Shown here piece by piece: positions 26,119-38,848 of a stretch of DNA of 64,000 nt. The translations under genes and the position numbers were made by a program. Origin of the DNA: Wielerella bovis. GTDB lineage: Bacteria > Pseudomonadota > Gammaproteobacteria > Burkholderiales > Neisseriaceae. How positions within the stretch are numbered: position 1 is the stretch's first letter; each line of letters opens with the position of its first letter. A model generated the notes under the pieces. The model worked only from the letters and a program-made list of their open reading frames with translations. It was not told the DNA's origin and did no database searches. The stretch lies in NCBI RefSeq assembly GCF_022354465.1, contig NZ_CP092361.1, forward strand, positions 496,001 through 560,000, in the 5' to 3' direction.

Positions 26119-26143
26119 CCAAAATCTGGATGACAATAATTAC

Positions 26144-26728
26144 ATGGATAATAAAGAAATTAATCAAGGACGCCGCCGCTTTCTCACTCTCGCTACCGCT
26201 GGTGCTGGTGCTATTGCCACCGCTGGTGTAGCGACTCCGTTTGTTGCAAGTTGGTTTCCGTCCGAAAAAGCAAAAGCAGCAGGTGCTTCGGTTGAAGTGG
26301 ATATTAGCAAAATAGAAGCAGGTCAGCTGACCATTGCAGAATGGCGTGGCAAACCTATTTTTGTTTTACGTCGTACCGAGCAGCAGTTGCAGGATTTGCC
26401 TAGCCTTGATGGTAATTTGGCTGACCCTGCTTCCGCAGCTGACCAGCAGCCTGAATATTGTAAAAACCCAACGCGCGCCATTAAACCTGAAATTTGGGTA
26501 GGTATTGGCATTTGCACACACTTGGGTTGTTCGCCAACTCATCGCCCTGATGTGGGTGCGGCAGATTTGGGTGGTGGTTCATGGAAAGGTGGTTTCTTCT
26601 GCCCATGCCATGGTTCTAAATTTGATTTGGCAGGTCGTGTGTTTGCAGGTGTACCTGCGCCAACGAACTTGGTCATTCCGCCATATAAATACTTGAATGA
26701 CAATGTTATTCTTGTTGGTGAAGACTAA
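26144..26728 (+). CDS. petA: Ubiquinol-cytochrome c reductase, Rieske iron-sulfur subunit
   Basis: Rieske subunit of the cytochrome bc1 complex, passing electrons from ubiquinol to cytochrome c1. The 194-residue protein has a twin-arginine-type N-terminus (GRRRFLTLATAGAGAIATAG) that also serves as membrane anchor. The 2Fe-2S cluster is ligated by the Cys and His of CTHLGCSP (about residues 124-131) and CPCHGSKFD (about 151-159). It is the first gene of petABC, 14 bases before petB. Confidence 0.96.
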   Translation: MDNKEINQGRRRFLTLATAGAGAIATAGVATPFVASWFPSEKAKAAGASVEVDISKIEAGQLTIAEWRGKPIFVLRRTEQQLQDLPSLDGNLADPASAADQQPEYCKNPTRAIKPEIWVGIGICTHLGCSPTHRPDVGAADLGGGSWKGGFFCPCHGSKFDLAGRVFAGVPAPTNLVIPPYKYLNDNVILVGED

Positions 26729-26742
26729 TTGGGGGATGGAAT

Positions 26743-28095
26743 ATGGAAAACCAAAAAAGCTGTAATAAGGCAAAAGCCTTGCTAGATTGGGTGGATGCGC
26801 GTTTCCCCCTATCCAAAATGTACAACGAACACGTTGGACAATATTACGCGCCTAAAAACTTTAACTTCTGGTATTTTTTCGGTTCATTGGCTCTGCTCGT
26901 ATTGGTTATCCAAATTGTGAGTGGTATTTTCTTGACCATGAACTTTAAACCAGATGGCACAACCAACGCGCAAAACTTGCCTGTGGCATTTTCTGCGGTG
27001 GAGTACATTATGCGTGATGTGTCGGGTGGCTGGATTATCCGTTATATGCACTCAACAGGCGCATCATTCTTCTTTATTGTGGTGTATTTACACATGTTCC
27101 GTGGTTTGATTTACGGCTCATTCAAAAAACCGCGTGAATTGGTGTGGGTATTTGGTTCATTGATTTTCTTGGCATTGATGGCAGAAGCGTTCATGGGTTA
27201 TCTGTTGCCATGGGGTCAAATGTCATTCTGGGGCGCGCAAGTGATTATTAACTTGTTTGGCGCGATTCCTGTGATTGGTCCAGATTTGTCCACATGGATT
27301 CGTGGCGATTTTAACGTGTCTGATGCTACATTGAATCGTTTCTTTGCCTTGCATGTGATTGCAGTGCCTTTGGTATTATTGGGCTTGGTGGTGGCGCACT
27401 TGATTGCCTTGCATGAAGTCGGTTCAAACAATCCAGATGGTGTAGAAATCAAAAAATTGAAAGACGAAAACGGTATTCCATTAGACGGCATTCCTTTCCA
27501 TCCATACTATACAGTTAAAGATATTTTGGGTGTAGTGGTCTTTTTGATTGTATTCTGTTCTGTGATGTTCTTTGCACCAGAAGGTGGCGGTTATTTCTTG
27601 GAAAAACCAAACTTTGACCCTGCTAATCCAATGGTAACGCCAGCACATATTGCGCCAGTTTGGTATTTCACACCATTCTATGCGATTTTGCGTGCCATTC
27701 CATCATTCTGGGGAACGCAGGTTTGGGGTGTAATTGGTATGGGTGCGGCGGTTATTTTAATTGCTTTATTGCCATGGCTTGACCGTTCGCCAACCAAATC
27801 AGTACGTTATCGCGGTCCAATTTTTAAAGCCGCGTTGGTAGCGTTTATCATTTCTTTCATTGGTTTGGGTATTTTAGGTGCAATGGAAGCAAACGATTTG
27901 CGTACTTGGGTTGCACGCATACTGACAGTAATTTATTTTGCTTTCTTCTTGTTAATGCCAGTTTACACCAAAATGGACAAAGATTTACCTGTCCCAGAGC
28001 GTGTAACAATGGGTACAAGTAAGCAAAAAGTCATGTTCTTTGTATATGTTGCAATTACCTTAATTGGCGCATATTTATTTGCAATCATAATTTAA
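26743..28095 (+). CDS. petB: Cytochrome b of the bc1 complex
   Basis: A 450-residue membrane subunit carrying hemes bL and bH and the quinone sites. About eight to nine membrane spans are visible. Heme-ligand histidine pairs occur in RYMHSTGASFFFIVVYLH (H-X13-H) and FFALHVIAVPLVLLGLVVAH. The Qo-site loop reads PVWYF where mitochondrial proteins have PEWY, a variant I recall from other neisserial proteins. It is translated from the petABC message, 13 bases upstream of petC with a DUS (28091-28107) filling the petB-petC gap. Confidence 0.96.
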   Translation: MENQKSCNKAKALLDWVDARFPLSKMYNEHVGQYYAPKNFNFWYFFGSLALLVLVIQIVSGIFLTMNFKPDGTTNAQNLPVAFSAVEYIMRDVSGGWIIRYMHSTGASFFFIVVYLHMFRGLIYGSFKKPRELVWVFGSLIFLALMAEAFMGYLLPWGQMSFWGAQVIINLFGAIPVIGPDLSTWIRGDFNVSDATLNRFFALHVIAVPLVLLGLVVAHLIALHEVGSNNPDGVEIKKLKDENGIPLDGIPFHPYYTVKDILGVVVFLIVFCSVMFFAPEGGGYFLEKPNFDPANPMVTPAHIAPVWYFTPFYAILRAIPSFWGTQVWGVIGMGAAVILIALLPWLDRSPTKSVRYRGPIFKAALVAFIISFIGLGILGAMEANDLRTWVARILTVIYFAFFLLMPVYTKMDKDLPVPERVTMGTSKQKVMFFVYVAITLIGAYLFAIII

Positions 28096-28108
28096 GAGGC
28101 AGCCTGAA

Positions 28109-28879
28109 ATGAAAAAAGCATTGAAAAACACGATTGCTGCCTTGGTATTGGCAGCGCCCCTGATGGCAAATGCAGCAGGTGGTGGGCATTATGAGCATGT
28201 GAAACTGGATCCTCGCGATCAAGTAAGTTTGCAACGCGGTGCACAAATTTTTGTGAACAACTGCTTGTCTTGTCACTCTGCCGCTGCAATGCGCTATAAT
28301 CGTTTAAAAGACATCGGTCTAACAGAAGAGGAAATTGCAAAAAACTTAATGTTCACGACTGATAAAATTGGTGACGTGATGCAAGCACATATGTCACCAG
28401 CTGATGGTAAAAAATGGTTTGGTAATACGCCGCCTGATTTGACCTTGATTGCACGTTCACGCGGTGCAGATTATATCTACGCCTATTTGCGTGGTTTCTA
28501 TAAAGACCCTAAAACGCCAACTGGCTGGAATAATACAGTACTGCCTAATGCTGCCATGCCACATGTTTTGTGGGAGCAAGAAGGAGTAAAAGCTGCAAAA
28601 CTGGATAAGGATGGCAACATCGTTCTGAAAGCCGATGGTACGCCAGATTGGACTTGGGAAAGTACAGGGAAGCTGTCGCGTCAAACCAAAGAAGGTGTGG
28701 TTATTACCAAAGAATATGATGATTATGCTAAAGATTTAACTAATTTTATGGCATACATGGCAGAACCTGCACAAGTACAGCGTAAACAAATCGGTTACAT
28801 TGTATTAATGTTCTTGTTGGCAATTATGTTGCCGTTGGTATATTTCCTGAAAAAAGAATATTGGAAAGATGTGCATTGA
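28109..28879 (+). CDS. petC: Cytochrome c1
   Basis: Periplasmic heme subunit of the bc1 complex. The 256-residue precursor has a signal peptide (KNTIAALVLAAPLMANAAGG), a heme c attachment site CLSCH followed by SAAAMRYNR (about residues 51-64), a probable axial methionine in the AMPHVLW region, and a C-terminal membrane anchor (IGYIVLMFLLAIMLPLVYFL). A DUS-type hairpin follows. Confidence 0.96.
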   Translation: MKKALKNTIAALVLAAPLMANAAGGGHYEHVKLDPRDQVSLQRGAQIFVNNCLSCHSAAAMRYNRLKDIGLTEEEIAKNLMFTTDKIGDVMQAHMSPADGKKWFGNTPPDLTLIARSRGADYIYAYLRGFYKDPKTPTGWNNTVLPNAAMPHVLWEQEGVKAAKLDKDGNIVLKADGTPDWTWESTGKLSRQTKEGVVITKEYDDYAKDLTNFMAYMAEPAQVQRKQIGYIVLMFLLAIMLPLVYFLKKEYWKDVH

Positions 28880-28897
28880 TTTGCACCATAAGAAAAT

Positions 28898-28927
28898 GCA
28901 GTCTGAAAAACAATTTTCAGGCTGCAT
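28898..28927 (+). terminator. DUS-like terminator after petC
   Basis: GCAGTCTGAAAA faces TTTTCAGGCTGC across a short loop. One arm carries a T instead of C in the DUS core. Confidence 0.7.
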
Positions 28928-29059
28928 TTTGTATGTTTTGTAAATGGAGGTGCTAATTATTTAGTTCAAAGTTATAGTTGTGTTAAAAATAATGAATAGA
29001 AAATTCATTAATGTTTCATAATGTTAATAGATTTCTCTCATAAATTTGAGGTTGATTAG

Positions 29060-29088
29060 TTGACAGTTTTGGGTAGTAGGCGTATAGT
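29060..29088 (+). promoter_or_regulatory. rRNA operon promoter
   Basis: TTGACA at 29060-29065 and TATAGT at 29083-29088 are separated by exactly 17 bases, a near-perfect sigma-70 promoter about 240 bases upstream of 16S. A/T-rich sequence upstream could serve as an UP element. A boxA-like GTTCTTTAAA lies near 29183. Confidence 0.8.
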
Positions 29089-29197
29089 TCTGACTTTCGC
29101 TGCTACGGCGGTGAGGTTAAAAGAGAGAAATATTTGATTGTAAGGCATATGGTTAGATATTTCAAGATTTTGATTGAGAAGAGTTCTTTAAAAGCAA

Positions 29198-29220
29198 GAT
29201 TACCGATAAGTGTGAGTGCC
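29198..29220 (+). other. 16S precursor processing stem (left arm)
   Basis: The 23 bases here are complementary, with one mismatch, to 30889-30911 downstream of 16S. The long helix brings the two ends together for RNase III cleavage. Confidence 0.8.
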
Positions 29221-29327
29221 TGATGGTCTCACACTGTTTTGAGAGATACAAGATTTGATTTGGAATTTTCCTATTAAGTTTTTGTTAATTTCTTTGAAGC
29301 AGACCAGAAGTTAAATAAGTTAGAGAT

Positions 29328-30868
<1,541 letters not shown>

Positions 30869-30959
30869 GAGAAAAGAAGAGATTATTAGGTACTCACACT
30901 TATCGGTAATCAGAAGATGCAAGGATGATTAAACAGAAGTTTAAGAGTCAAAAGTACAT

Positions 30960-31036
<77 letters not shown>

Positions 31037-31055
31037 GTTGCAGCACAGGAATACT

Positions 31056-31131
31056 GGGGGCATAGCTCAGTTGGTAGAGCACCTGCTTTGCAAGCAGGGG
31101 GTCATCGGTTCGATCCCGTTTGCCTCCACCA
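31056..31131 (+). tRNA. tRNA-Ala (TGC)
   Basis: A 76-base cloverleaf 19 bases after tRNA-Ile: acceptor GGGGGCA pairs with TGCCTCC, anticodon loop TTTGCAA carries TGC, T arm GGTTCGATCCC, CCA encoded. Confidence 0.96.
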
Positions 31132-31467
31132 AGATTAAATAAAATGAAATTGCAAATTAAAGCGAGTTTGTGTAGAATGAATAGTTTGCTTGTTTTAATT
31201 TGCAATTTCCTGACAAAGTCGGGAAATGATTGCATCGATCTTTAACAAATTGGAAAGCCGAAATCAACAAACAAAGACAAAGCAATCTTTAAATATAGAA
31301 ATGAAAGATTGTGCGAATTTGGGTGATGATTGTATCAAGTAGTTTGTGAAACACAAAAGGCACAAACTACTCACAACAAAGCAGTAAGCTTTATTGTTTG
31401 AGAATTTAAGTAAAGATTGGTAGTCAACGCCAGTTTTTGCAAAGTCAGAGGTTCTTCAAATGATAGA
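31132..31467 (+). other. tRNA-Ala to 23S spacer
   Basis: A 336-base spacer without a gene. A good boxA, ATCTTTAACA, lies at 31238-31247, consistent with Nus-dependent antitermination. The end of the spacer pairs with sequence after 23S (TTCAAATGATAGAGTCAAG at 31455-31473 with its complement at 34344-34362), forming the 23S processing stem. Confidence 0.7.
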
Positions 31468-34351
<2,884 letters not shown>

Positions 34352-34484
34352 TATCATTTGAAGGACTTTGAAAATAGAAAAACTGAAATCAAAGTAAACA
34401 AAAATGAAAATAAAGCTTACTGATGACTCAGTCATCACCAAAAACAAATACCAAAGATAAAGGCTTTCCAGTTTGACAGTTTAT

Positions 34485-34598
34485 GTTTGGCGACCATAGC
34501 GGTTTGGCACCACTCCTTCCCATCTCGAACAGGACAGTGAAACGAACTAGCGCCGATGATAGTATAGTCCCTATGCGAAAGTAGGTCATCGCCAAACT
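34485..34598 (+). rRNA. rrf: 5S ribosomal RNA
   Basis: Starts GTTTGGCGACCATAGCGG and ends with the complementary CGCCAAAC. It includes the conserved CCATCTCGAACAGG-type segment and loop E region. Followed by the operon terminator. Confidence 0.95.
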
Positions 34599-34607
34599 CT
34601 TAATCCT

Positions 34608-34638
34608 AACCCCCTAGCTCACATAGTGCTAGGGGGTT
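34608..34638 (+). terminator. rRNA operon terminator
   Basis: AACCCCCTAG pairs with CTAGGGGGTT over 10 bp across an 11-base loop, followed by TATCTTTTT. A classical intrinsic terminator. Confidence 0.92.
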
Positions 34639-34683
34639 TATCTTTTTATCAGTATGAAGTAATTTGTCAGAGTGGAAATCAAT

Positions 34684-35591
34684 TATAGTCAATTCAAAAT
34701 AAAATAGTACAATACCCTATTTTCTAGGATTTAAAAATGGCACATTCAACATTCAACTGAACTGCGAAATAAAGCATTAAATTATTATGAACAATGCAAA
34801 AATATCAGTAAAGTTTCCCAAGCTTACCAAATATCCAGAAATACACTCTACCTATGGATACGCTTAAAAGAGCAAACAGGCAGCTTAAATCATCAAGTAA
34901 AGGGACAAAATGCCAATAAATTAAACAGTCAAAAATTGGCTGAATATGTGCAACAACACCCTGATGCTTATTTATATGAAATAGCTGAACATTTTCATTG
35001 TTCAAAATCAGCCATTTTTTATGCACTCAAAAGAATGGGTATCACGCGTAAAAAAAGACCACCACATACAAAGAACAAGACCTAAATAAAGTAAAGCATT
35101 ATTTAAATCAACTGGCTGAATTTTTTGATTATCAGCATGTTTATTTGGATGAAACAGGATTTGATACTTACTTGTTTCGTCCTTATGCGCGTAGTCCAAA
35201 GGGACAGGTCATCAAAGCCCAAATCAGTGGTAAAAAGTACCAACGTTTATCGCTTGTTGCCGCACAAATCGGCAATAAACTGATTGCACCAATGATTTAT
35301 CAAAACACAATGACCAGTGCTTTTTTTGAAACATGGTTTGAGCAATGTTACCTGTAGAAATAAGAAATCTGTCATTATTTTAGATAATGCACGATTTCAT
35401 CGTATGGGTATTTTGCGTGAAATGGCGCACAAATGGGGGCATAAAATTTTGCCGCTTGCGCCTTATTCACCAAAGCTTAATCCCATAGAACAAACATGGG
35501 CAAACATTAAGAGATATATGCGAACCATGTTACCTTGTGGAAGGCATTTTACTGATACGTTAGTGTCCTATTCTTATTTTAACTGACTATA
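34684..35591 (+). mobile_element. IS630-family insertion sequence, degenerate
   Basis: A 908-bp element whose ends both read TATAGT inwards from a TA target. The left end continues CAATTCAAAATAAAAT then AGTACA; the right end, reversed, continues CAGTTAAAATAAGAAT then AGGACA, with both hexamers starting at position 23. Inside is a transposase broken into three or four frames. It inserted just after the rRNA operon terminator. The end layout is shared with the window's miniature elements. Confidence 0.85.
34737..35586 (+). pseudogene. IS630-family DDE transposase, frameshifted
   Basis: The N-terminal part (from about 34756, starting ELRNKALNYYEQC) is a helix-turn-helix with QISRNTLYLWIR and a second HTH (YEIAEHFHCSKSAIFYALK). 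The catalytic part has the first Asp in VYLDETGFDTY, the second in VIILDNARFHR and the Glu in LNPIEQTWANIKR, i.e. a complete DDE triad spread over frames. Breaks lie near 34755 (after MAHSTFN), at the A7 run 35050-35056 (a -1 shift restores the frame) and near 35345-35360. At least the first and third breaks are simple indels, so the gene is not functional here. Confidence 0.85.
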
Positions 35592-35605
35592 TTTTGTTTA
35601 TTTAT

Positions 35606-35788
35606 TTACTCTTCATTTTCCTCAATTTGTTTACCTGTTTTATTCATATTATCTTTTACTTTATCTGCACGTTCTACAGCTTTATCTTTGATTTGATTAA
35701 TTTGTGCAGCGGCTGCATCGCTGGCTTTGTCAGCTTTGTTGCATGCACCTAATAATATGGCAGTAAGTAGGATAGCAATTTGTTTCAT
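35606..35788 (-). CDS. Small lipoprotein of unknown function
   Basis: A 60-residue precursor. MKQIAILLTAILLGACNK has a short charged start, a hydrophobic core and a lipobox LGAC, so it is lipidated at Cys14 or nearby. The mature part is a charged, probably helical stretch (KASDAAAAQINQIKDKAVER then EENEE). The longer frame to 35812 was rejected because the signal sequence starts at the second methionine. It lies between the IS remnant and xerC, in xerC's orientation. Confidence 0.7.
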   Translation of the reverse strand: MKQIAILLTAILLGACNKADKASDAAAAQINQIKDKAVERADKVKDNMNKTGKQIEENEE

Positions 35789-35847
35789 GGTTTTCTTTCT
35801 AAAAATTATCAAATAAATATAGATTATAACTGATTTTGCTTGTAGTT

Positions 35848-36750
35848 TTAATCGATATCATCATCCGTTTGGCGATGTGCACGTGGGTGTGTTTGGTCGT
35901 ACACTTGTGCCAAATGGTCAAAATCCAATTTGGTGTAGATTTGTGTGCTGGATAAATTTTCGTGTCCCAGCAAATCTTGTACGGCGCGTAAATCTTGCGA
36001 TGCTTGCAGCAAATGTCCTGCAAAGCTGTGGCGCAACATATGTGGGCTGATGTGTTGCAGATTATTGTGTTGCGGCGCCCATCTTTCCAGCCGTTTGGCG
36101 ATTTGGCGGCTGCCGATGCGCTGTCCATGTTGTGTGGTAAACAAGGCAGTTTCATTTTCGGCAGCGGGACGCACCGCCAGCCAGTTTTGCAATGCGATGA
36201 TGCTTTTTTGTGTCAGCGGTACTTGGCGTTGTTTGCGCCCTTTGCCGATGACGTTGAGCCAGCCATTTGTCAAGAAAATATTGTCCAGATTCAGGCTGCA
36301 TAATTCGGCTAAACGTAAACCACTGCCGTAAAATAATTCTACGACCGCTTGGTCGCGTAAATCCAATAATTTTGGCGAATCGGGCATTTGATTGAGTGCG
36401 ATGTTCAACGTTTCTTGGTCTATGGCACGAGGCAAACGTTGGGGGATTTTCGGGGCTTTAAGATGTTGAGTTGGATTGTTTTTCAGGCTGCCTATGCGTT
36501 GTAAATAGGCGCAATATTGCCGCCATGCGGAACATTTGCGTGATAAGGTGGCTGCGCTGACACCGCGTTGCGACAGTTGTTTGAGTGCGGCGGTGAAATC
36601 GTGGCGTGTGGGCTGCTCGGTGGCAGGTAATAATGTGGTAAGTTCGCGTAAATCGTTTTCGTAGGCGAGTAGGGTGTGTGGCGAACGTTGGCGTTGTTTT
36701 TGCTCGGTAAGATAGGCAGCAAGATGTGTTAAAAAAGGGTGGTTAGACAT
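35848..36750 (-). CDS. xerC: Tyrosine recombinase XerC
   Basis: With XerD, resolves chromosome dimers at dif. The 300-residue protein has an N-terminal SAM-like domain (RSPHTLLAYENDLREL) and the catalytic domain: Arg in YGSGLRLAELCSL (about residue 150), Lys in GKGRKQRQVPL, His-X-X-Arg in HMLRHSFAGHLL, His in LGHENLSSTQ and nucleophile Tyr in IYTKLDFDHL. The C-terminal DFDHLAQVYDQTHPRAH is XerC-like rather than XerD-like. A DUS pair lies upstream (36766-36797). Confidence 0.92.
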   Translation of the reverse strand: MSNHPFLTHLAAYLTEQKQRQRSPHTLLAYENDLRELTTLLPATEQPTRHDFTAALKQLSQRGVSAATLSRKCSAWRQYCAYLQRIGSLKNNPTQHLKAPKIPQRLPRAIDQETLNIALNQMPDSPKLLDLRDQAVVELFYGSGLRLAELCSLNLDNIFLTNGWLNVIGKGRKQRQVPLTQKSIIALQNWLAVRPAAENETALFTTQHGQRIGSRQIAKRLERWAPQHNNLQHISPHMLRHSFAGHLLQASQDLRAVQDLLGHENLSSTQIYTKLDFDHLAQVYDQTHPRAHRQTDDDID

Positions 36751-36792
36751 GATAAAAATTAAGATAAAAGGCAGCCTGAAAGGTTTTCAGGC

Positions 36793-36912
36793 TGCCTTAC
36801 ATTACACGACAATTTTTTGAAATAACCACGAATCTGTTCCCTCCCCCGTCAGCGGGTGAGGGGGCAAATTTCAGATAATATTAAAGATTTGTGTCGTGTA
36901 TTGTAAGGCTGC
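36793..36912. repeat. Dispersed repeat with CCTTAC...TACACGACA ends
   Basis: The left end CTGCCTTACATTACACGAC and the right end (complement of CAGCCTTACAATACACGACA) are inverted repeats. The centre has CTGTTCCCTCCCCCGTCAGC and GTGAGGGGGC. It shares its end and CTGTTCCCTCCC with the repeat at 22257-22437. It lies in the 175-base gap between ibaG and xerC, with no gene. Confidence 0.65.
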
Positions 36913-36924
36913 CTGAAATTGGGT

Positions 36925-37176
36925 TTATGCTTGTTGTTTGGCTGCCCATTCGCTTGGTGTGGCGGCAACGCTGATAGACAGCGCGTGTAATTCATTGCTG
37001 GCTAATTTTTCTGCCAAGCCATCTTTAATCAGGCGATGGCGCGCTAAACGTGCTTTGCCTTCAAATGATGACGAAATAATTTTGGCGAAAAAATGATGTC
37101 CATCGCCTTCCACTTCAATGTGTTCACAAGGGGTTACGGCGGCAATCAGTTCTTTGACTTGTTCGGGGGATAACAT
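36925..37176 (-). CDS. ibaG: BolA-family protein (IbaG-like)
   Basis: An 83-residue BolA-fold protein. The class is linked to iron-sulfur metabolism and acid stress through monothiol glutaredoxins. The conserved motif FEGKARLARHRLIKDGL (residues about 40-56) with the invariant His fits, as does HALSISVAATPSEW near the C-terminus. The Cys18 (TPCEHIEVEGDGHHF) could serve as a cluster ligand. The TTG-started longer frame was rejected in favour of MLSPEQVKEL. A metal ABC permease gene lies just upstream. Confidence 0.85.
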   Translation of the reverse strand: MLSPEQVKELIAAVTPCEHIEVEGDGHHFFAKIISSSFEGKARLARHRLIKDGLAEKLASNELHALSISVAATPSEWAAKQQA

Positions 37177-37238
37177 GGTTTTTGTGTCTTTCAAAATAAA
37201 ATAAACGCAGATTTTAACATTTTCAGGCTGCTTTTGGA

Positions 37239-38126
37239 TTAGCTTGCTTGTATTTTATGGTGTTTTTTGCGTAACAAGCGCATGACTATGCCACTATTGA
37301 TGCCAAATAAGATGGAAATCAAATACCATACGCCGCAAAATAAAATAATGGTTGGGCCTGATGGAATATTGGCTGGATGATGATAGGACAGCAATAATCC
37401 TGCATAACCGCAAATTAACGCGCCTAATGCGGAGACAAACATTAATGCGCCCATATTGCGTACCCATAATCGTGCGGAAATGGCGGGCAACATCATCAAA
37501 CCAACCGACATTAATGTGCCAAGTGCTTGAAATCCTGCCACTAAATTCATCACCACCAACACCAAAAAGGCAACGTGCCACAAGCCGCCACGTCCATTAA
37601 CGGCGCGTAAAAATAAGGGGTCTATGCTTTCCATCATCAAGGGGCGGAACATGATTGCCAGCGCGATGATGGTTAAACTGGCGACACCGCCCATCAATCG
37701 CAATGAAGTCAAATCTACTGCTAAAACCGAGCCGAACAGCAAATGTAATAATTCTACACTGTTGCTGCCCAAGCTGACTAAAATCACGCCGATTGCCAAG
37801 CTGCTCAAATAAAATGCGGCGAAGTTGGCATCTTCTTTTAATTCGGTGAAACGGCTGACCAAGCCTGCAAAAAACGCCATTAACATACCTGCGATAAAAC
37901 CGCCTAAACTCATGGCGGGTAAACTTAAACCTGCAATCATGTAGCCAATCGCTGCACCTGGTAAAACGGCGTGGCTCAATGCATCGCCGATTAAGCTCAT
38001 GCGGCGCATGACGAGAAATACGCCTACCAGTGATGCGGATAGGGCAAGGAATACGACTGACGCCAATGCGTATCGCATAAAAGAAAATTCGGTAAATGGG
38101 GCAATAAGGTATTCGTATAAAGACAT
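37239..38126 (-). CDS. Metal ABC transporter permease (ABC-3 family)
   Basis: A 295-residue permease of the ZnuB/MntB/TroC type, with about eight to nine membrane spans. FLVMRRMSLIGDALSHAVLPGAA (residues about 37-59) contains the conserved SHAVLPG motif of the family. These permeases import Zn, Mn or Fe with an ATPase and a metal-binding protein. Neither partner gene is within this window: the upstream neighbour is a PspC-domain gene. The metal cannot be told from the sequence. Confidence 0.85.
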   Translation of the reverse strand: MSLYEYLIAPFTEFSFMRYALASVVFLALSASLVGVFLVMRRMSLIGDALSHAVLPGAAIGYMIAGLSLPAMSLGGFIAGMLMAFFAGLVSRFTELKEDANFAAFYLSSLAIGVILVSLGSNSVELLHLLFGSVLAVDLTSLRLMGGVASLTIIALAIMFRPLMMESIDPLFLRAVNGRGGLWHVAFLVLVVMNLVAGFQALGTLMSVGLMMLPAISARLWVRNMGALMFVSALGALICGYAGLLLSYHHPANIPSGPTIILFCGVWYLISILFGINSGIVMRLLRKKHHKIQAS

Positions 38127-38139
38127 GGTTTAAAATGAA

Positions 38140-38183
38140 AAGGCAGCCTGAAAAGGTGGATTATACCGTTTCAGGCTGCCTTT
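38140..38183. terminator. DUS inverted repeat
   Basis: AAAGGCAGCCTGAAA faces TTTCAGGCTGCCTTT across about 14 bases, between the PspC-domain gene and the permease. The permease therefore probably has its own promoter. Confidence 0.6.
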
Positions 38184-38285
38184 GTTACAGAATAACATTA
38201 AATTTAATTGTGTTATCTGATGTTTGCGTGTGTTTTTTGAAAATATGGTTTATTTTTGTGTGATATGGCGTTTCAGGCTGCCTAT

Positions 38286-38498
38286 TTAACAATAAGAGTC
38301 TTCGCGAGCATTAGGCATCATAATCCATAATATCAAATAAACGAGAATACCAGGAACAGCAACGCTGGCACAGGAAATAATGACGAATAGTAGACGTAAC
38401 ATGGTGGGCGACCAGCCTAAATATTCGGCAAAACCGCCCATTACACCAGCAATCATGCGATGCTGATAAGAACGATGCAGCTTAACTAATCTTGCCAT
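38286..38498 (-). CDS. PspC-domain membrane protein
   Basis: A 70-residue protein with the PspC motif: RMIAGVMGGFAEYLGWSPTMLRLLFVI, then a membrane helix ending LVYLILWIMMP. Stand-alone small PspC proteins are linked to envelope stress but their role is unclear. GGAG nine bases upstream supports the start at 38498. No pspA or pspB is nearby. Confidence 0.85.
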   Translation of the reverse strand: MARLVKLHRSYQHRMIAGVMGGFAEYLGWSPTMLRLLFVIISCASVAVPGILVYLILWIMMPNAREDSYC

Positions 38499-38564
38499 GT
38501 GATGATTCTCCAAAGTGGGGTTGATGATGCGTATATGGAGATGAAAGTTGGAATTTCAATGATT

Positions 38565-38822
38565 TTAACGACAAATCCGCCGCTGATAATAATGGTCGTA
38601 ATAGCACTCTCTGCGTGGATATTCGCGGATGATAACGGTAGGTGGAGTGGGTTCGCTGATGTTCACAATTGTGCCAGCAGGTGCGTTTACGGTTACAGTT
38701 TTATGGACAGTAGTTTGCGTTTGCATGGGTAAATCCAGCGCGGCAAAACGACCATCGGGGCTTTCGGCATAGACACAACCACCGAGTATCAATAAGGTGG
38801 ATAAAATCAGTAAAGGTTTCAT
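38565..38822 (-). CDS. Small lipoprotein of unknown function
   Basis: An 85-residue precursor. MKPLLILSTLLILGGCVYAE has a signal peptide and lipobox LGGC. The mature part has a Val/Thr-rich stretch (TTVHKTVTVNAPAGTIV) and an aromatic, Arg-rich tail (YYDHYYQRRICR) that may be surface exposed. The start codon directly follows a DUS, so the translation signal is unusual (no clear ribosome site beyond the DUS). The longer frame reading from 38888 was rejected because it overlaps the previous gene and delays the signal peptide. Confidence 0.7.
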   Translation of the reverse strand: MKPLLILSTLLILGGCVYAESPDGRFAALDLPMQTQTTVHKTVTVNAPAGTIVNISEPTPPTVIIREYPRRECYYDHYYQRRICR

Positions 38823-38848
38823 TTTCAGGCTGCTTGTTTGAAAAAAGT

